From positions 1 through 8,419 of the forward strand of contig URFI01000094.1 of assembly GCA_900547085.1 (NCBI GenBank): 8,419 nucleotides of DNA, written 5' to 3'. The notes below the pieces were generated by a model. The model saw nothing but the letters and a program-made list of their open reading frames with translations, did not search any database and was not told the origin of the DNA. Positions 6,273 through 8,419 of the stretch are shown in pieces. Position 1 is the stretch's first letter. The number at the start of each line of letters is the position of its first letter. Both the position numbers and the translations under genes were made by a program. This DNA comes from an uncultured Prevotella sp. (GTDB lineage: Bacteria; Bacteroidota; Bacteroidia; Bacteroidales; Bacteroidaceae).

Positions 6273-7128
6273 TTAGTGTGTCAAAATCTCAACGCCGTGT
6301 TCGGTCATCACAAAAGTATGCTCCCACTGTGCACTTGGCATCTCGTCGCCAGTAACGATTTCCCAGCCGTATGGATCTTCTGCATCGATGAAAACTTTCC
6401 AGGTACCCATGTTAATCATCGGTTCTATGGTAAACACCATACCCGGTACCAGCAACATGCCGGTGCCTTTGTGACCGAAGTGCATGACATCAGGTTCTTC
6501 GTGAAATTTAATTCCAACGCCGTGTCCGCATAAGTCTCTTACAACTCCATAATGGTATTTTTCGGCATGTTTCTGAATAGCGTGGCCAATATCGCCCACA
6601 AAGCTATATGGTTTCGCTGCTTCCGCACCAATCTCCAGGCATTCTTTCGCAACGCGTACCAGCTGCTCTTTCTCCGGAGTTGATGATGAACATGCGCGAG
6701 GCATCTGCGTAATAGCCGTCCACGATGGTCGTCATGTCCACATTGATGATGTCACCGTTTTTCAGCACATCTTCTTTCTTAGGGATGCCATGACACACCA
6801 CTTCATTGATACTGGTACAAACACTTTTAGGGAAGCCTTCGTAATTGAGGCAAGCCGGAATGGCATGGTGTTCTTCGCAATATTTCATGCAGATATCATC
6901 AATTTCCTGCGTATTCATCCCCTCGTGAATCTGTTTGGCCACTTCGTCCAGCACACCCGTGTTCACCACGCCTGACTTTCTAATACCTTCTATTTGTTCC
7001 GGAGTTTTGATTAATTCGCGAGTGGGAACCAGTTTACCCTTGTTTTCCCAATACATCACCTGTTTGTCAAGATCAGTTAAGGGCTGCCCTGACAAGGCAT
7101 GCCATCTTTTCTTCTTCTTAAAATTCAT
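6273..7128 (-). pseudogene. map: Type I methionine aminopeptidase, long form, frameshifted
   Basis: Removes N-terminal methionine from new proteins. The family's long Bacteroidetes form has an N-terminal WHALSGQPLTDLDKQ extension, present here. Frame 1 (7128 to about 6682) carries NVDMT and ADAS with the first two metal-binding aspartates, then FII. The homologous continuation TPEKEQLVRVAKE is in another frame from 6680. That frame carries the remaining ligands: CGHGVG, FTIEPM and AQWEHT. Frame 1 alone runs into 26 unrelated residues and stops at 6604, losing three of five ligands. From my recall of relatives, about four residues belong between FII and PEKE, so the gap fits an 8-base deletion. 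Joining the frames gives about 284 residues. A real mutation, tolerated by a second map copy, or a sequencing or assembly error are both possible; no slippery site for programmed shifting is apparent. The ATG at 7128 is chosen (7134 also possible), since 7182 lies upstream of the promoter box. Confidence 0.88.
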
Positions 7129-7149
7129 CTGCATACTTAAATTTACCAA

Positions 7150-7165
7150 GTGTACAAAAGTACAC
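7150..7165. repeat. Inverted repeat GTGTAC-AAAA-GTACAC over the map -7 box
   Basis: Two perfect 6-base arms (7150-7155 and 7160-7165) surround four A bases, and the -7 box of the map promoter lies inside. The position is suited to an operator that would block the polymerase. The repeat is short, and no regulator gene is in the window, so the function is only a suggestion. Confidence 0.45.
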
Positions 7166-7185
7166 CAAATTACAGACACCACAAA
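7155..7185 (-). promoter_or_regulatory. Promoter of map (probably map-tsaD-pncC)
   Basis: On the minus strand TTTG (7185-7182) is followed after 19 bases by TACTTTTG (7162-7155), a full consensus match. Transcription would begin near 7148, about 20 bases before the ATG at 7128. This excludes the upstream ATG-like start at 7182. Confidence 0.83.
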
Positions 7186-7276
7186 ATTTATTCAACCTTT
7201 TTAAGTTTGCAAACAACACGGTAGAGCCTAGCGTAGAGGCAACCAACAAATTTTGCACTTCGATTTTGAATATGCA

Positions 7277-7310
7277 ATTTACAGTAATAATAGATGGATT
7301 TACAGTATTA
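7277..7310. repeat. Direct repeat ATTTACAGTA, 21-base period
   Basis: ATTTACAGTA occurs at 7277-7286 and again at 7298-7307, both followed by ATA or TTA. The period of 21 bases is two helical turns, as for a tandem protein-binding site. It lies in the otherwise featureless gap 7186-7356 between the map promoter and the 152-residue gene. That gap also holds the palindrome GTTTGCAAAC (7205-7214). I see no gene or clear terminator there. Confidence 0.4.
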
Positions 7311-7356
7311 AAGGTACTAAAAATTAGCGAGATTACCAACAATTAAAGCATCTTTC

Positions 7357-7815
7357 TTATACCGAACTCAGGTTAGTAGACTCATAGATATTGGCAGGAA
7401 CCTGGACTTCAAATATGACACCACTTTCGCCATTTATAGTAGGGATAGCCTTCAAGCTAATCTTTTTCTTAGGCAAACCTTTCATCATTGTCTCATTAAT
7501 GTAAATATCGACATTGTTTGTCATTAAGAATAATTCTGTTATTTGGTTCTTTTTTACATCTAATAATGCCACGTACCATTCTCGGTTTTTTGTATCCCTC
7601 AACAAGATATGAGCATCCCACATATCATCGGTCACATCATAACTGTTAACAACAGGATGAATCCATGTCTCGTCCTGTTCACCCACACCTTCATTTGCAT
7701 AGTCCCATAACCAAATTGGATATCGCAAAAAATCTTCAAGGCTTGTATCTTCTATTGGTTTAGAAGACCCGTATCGTAGTTCAAACTTTTTCTTCCTATT
7801 GAAAAATATTCCCAT
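7357..7815 (-). CDS. Uncharacterised protein, possible immunity-type family
   Basis: I do not recognise this 152-residue protein with certainty. It has a short basic N-terminus (MGIFFNRKKKF) without a signal peptide or membrane segment, so it is probably cytoplasmic. A striking block, PIWLWDYANEGVGEQDETW (33-51), is followed by HPV. It recalls accessory proteins in other phyla with the pattern P-[IV]-W-E-x(n)-EG-x-x-x-QDET, several of which I remember as uncharacterised. The rest alternates short hydrophobic strands (AHILLR, WYVALLDV, ITELFLM, VIFEVQV), suggesting a mostly beta domain. Its ATG at 7815 lies inside the upstream gene's end (20-base overlap), so the two are co-transcribed and perhaps translationally coupled. 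The region is AT-richer than the core genes. The immunity role is a guess from context. Confidence 0.72.
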   Translation of the reverse strand: MGIFFNRKKKFELRYGSSKPIEDTSLEDFLRYPIWLWDYANEGVGEQDETWIHPVVNSYDVTDDMWDAHILLRDTKNREWYVALLDVKKNQITELFLMTNNVDIYINETMMKGLPKKKISLKAIPTINGESGVIFEVQVPANIYESTNLSSV

Positions 7816-8347
7816 AATATATTCCTTTTAAGTTAGCTTTCATCATCTTTTGTTTGGTTTCAAGCCCTATGATTATTTTATATAATTTGTAATAGAATGA
7901 GCCGTAACTATAGTAACTTCTACAAATAAAATCGTTTGATAGAAAGTTGTTTTCTTTTGAGAGATACATAGAAGGACCTATTACTTCGTCATAACTACCA
8001 CAACAATTGCGGTGGCGAATAAATTGTGTATGACCTCTCTCTTCATCTAAATAACAAACATTTCCCACATCAAGTATATAATATCCTTTACACTTAATCA
8101 GTTCAGTAAAATGAATATTGGCATATTCGTTACAGAGACAAAACTCCCGAAACTGCTCAGAAACAATCGTATAATGGTCATACGTAGTCACCATATTACG
8201 ACGACTTTTTAATTTGTAATTAGGATTAGGAATATCTTTTATCCTATTTTTACAAATAGGACAAATGTCAGGACGATCATCTGTGGAATCGTACATGAAA
8301 CCATGTTCATCGCCTCCTATTAAAAAATGTGCTACCAGGGTGTCCAT
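7796..8347 (-). CDS. Uncharacterised CxxC protein, possible immunity-type
   Basis: A 183-residue soluble protein. PDICPICKN (27-34) gives a CxxC pair (Cys29, Cys32). A second cysteine site, HRNCCGSYDEVIGP (112-125), could complete a zinc site with His112 and Cys115 or Cys116. The segment between, TTYDHYTIVSEQFREFC (54-70) and YYILDVGNVCYLDEERGHTQF, matches my memory of double-CXXCG-type proteins that sit beside contact-dependent or polymorphic toxins, but I cannot verify a family name. In that pattern the second site is normally CxxCG; here Arg or His replaces the first Cys. The ATG at 8347 is the only sensible start in the window. The 72 bases upstream show no full promoter box, only TAGTTTAG at 8406-8399. 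It overlaps the next gene by 20 bases. Base composition is AT-rich. Confidence 0.72.
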   Translation of the reverse strand: MDTLVAHFLIGGDEHGFMYDSTDDRPDICPICKNRIKDIPNPNYKLKSRRNMVTTYDHYTIVSEQFREFCLCNEYANIHFTELIKCKGYYILDVGNVCYLDEERGHTQFIRHRNCCGSYDEVIGPSMYLSKENNFLSNDFICRSYYSYGSFYYKLYKIIIGLETKQKMMKANLKGIYYGNIFQ

Positions 8348-8419
8348 CTTAATTTGTTGTTTTTATAAAAATTTCTATAGCTGAAATGAAGCTTTTTGCT
8401 AAACTATCAACTTTTTGTA

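Noticed and set aside
6604..6679. Programmed ribosomal frameshift in map
   Set aside because: No slippery heptamer or downstream pseudoknot could be seen, and the family region appears to lack about three residues, which fits a deletion rather than a recoding site.
7141..7182. Extended N-terminus of Map starting at 7182
   Set aside because: The start would lie at or before the promoter boxes (7155-7185); the added residues look unlike the family.
7118..7342. Minus-strand reading frame of 74 residues upstream of map
   Set aside because: It contains the map promoter and the start of map in another frame; the hydrophobic peptide is explained by AT-rich intergenic DNA.

Overview
The window reads as a chromosomal segment of a Bacteroidetes bacterium, most likely a Prevotella-like member of the Bacteroidales. 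Three things point there. The promoters have the Bacteroidetes form TTTG-N19/20-TAnnTTTG rather than the E. coli sigma70 form. The gene set includes the Bacteroidetes-restricted small gene of the DUF4295 family beside rpmB and rpmG, an NspC-type polyamine gene and a long-form type I methionine aminopeptidase. Most starts lack Shine-Dalgarno sequences.

Layout, left to right. Bases 1-53 are the 5' two thirds of a tRNA-Gly(GCC) gene on the minus strand, with its own canonical promoter. Next is nspC (carboxynorspermidine/carboxyspermidine decarboxylase, minus strand). It is divergent from a plus-strand run of three genes: a ThiE-like TIM-barrel protein, prs (PRPP synthetase) and a TlpA-like thioredoxin lipoprotein. 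That run ends at a strong intrinsic terminator (3620-3660). Immediately beyond it is a second hairpin whose pairing is better on the minus strand. It terminates the converging ribosomal-protein operon rpmB-rpmG-DUF4295 (bL38), which is read from 4432 down to 3801. Upstream of that, also on the minus strand, lies map-tsaD-pncC: methionine aminopeptidase, tRNA t6A synthesis and NMN deamidase. It has one recognisable promoter, in front of map. The map reading frame is broken at about 6680.

The last kilobase (7357-8347) is different in character. It is clearly AT-richer and carries two overlapping minus-strand genes of unknown function. The upstream one has a CxxC zinc-type motif and the downstream one a conserved-looking Trp/Glu/Asp-rich block. 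The pair resembles accessory immunity-type genes of polymorphic toxin loci, but this is inference; no toxin is visible before the window ends.

Most of the window is core housekeeping: translation (tRNA-Gly, bL28, bL33, bL38, Map, TsaD), nucleotide and cofactor metabolism (Prs, ThiE-like, PncC), polyamines (NspC) and envelope redox (TlpA-like). The observations worth a second look are the broken map, an inverted repeat sitting on the map promoter, the unusually good Shine-Dalgarno sequence in front of the DUF4295 gene, and the orphan gene pair at the right edge. I found no CRISPR array, transposase or obvious novel multi-gene system.
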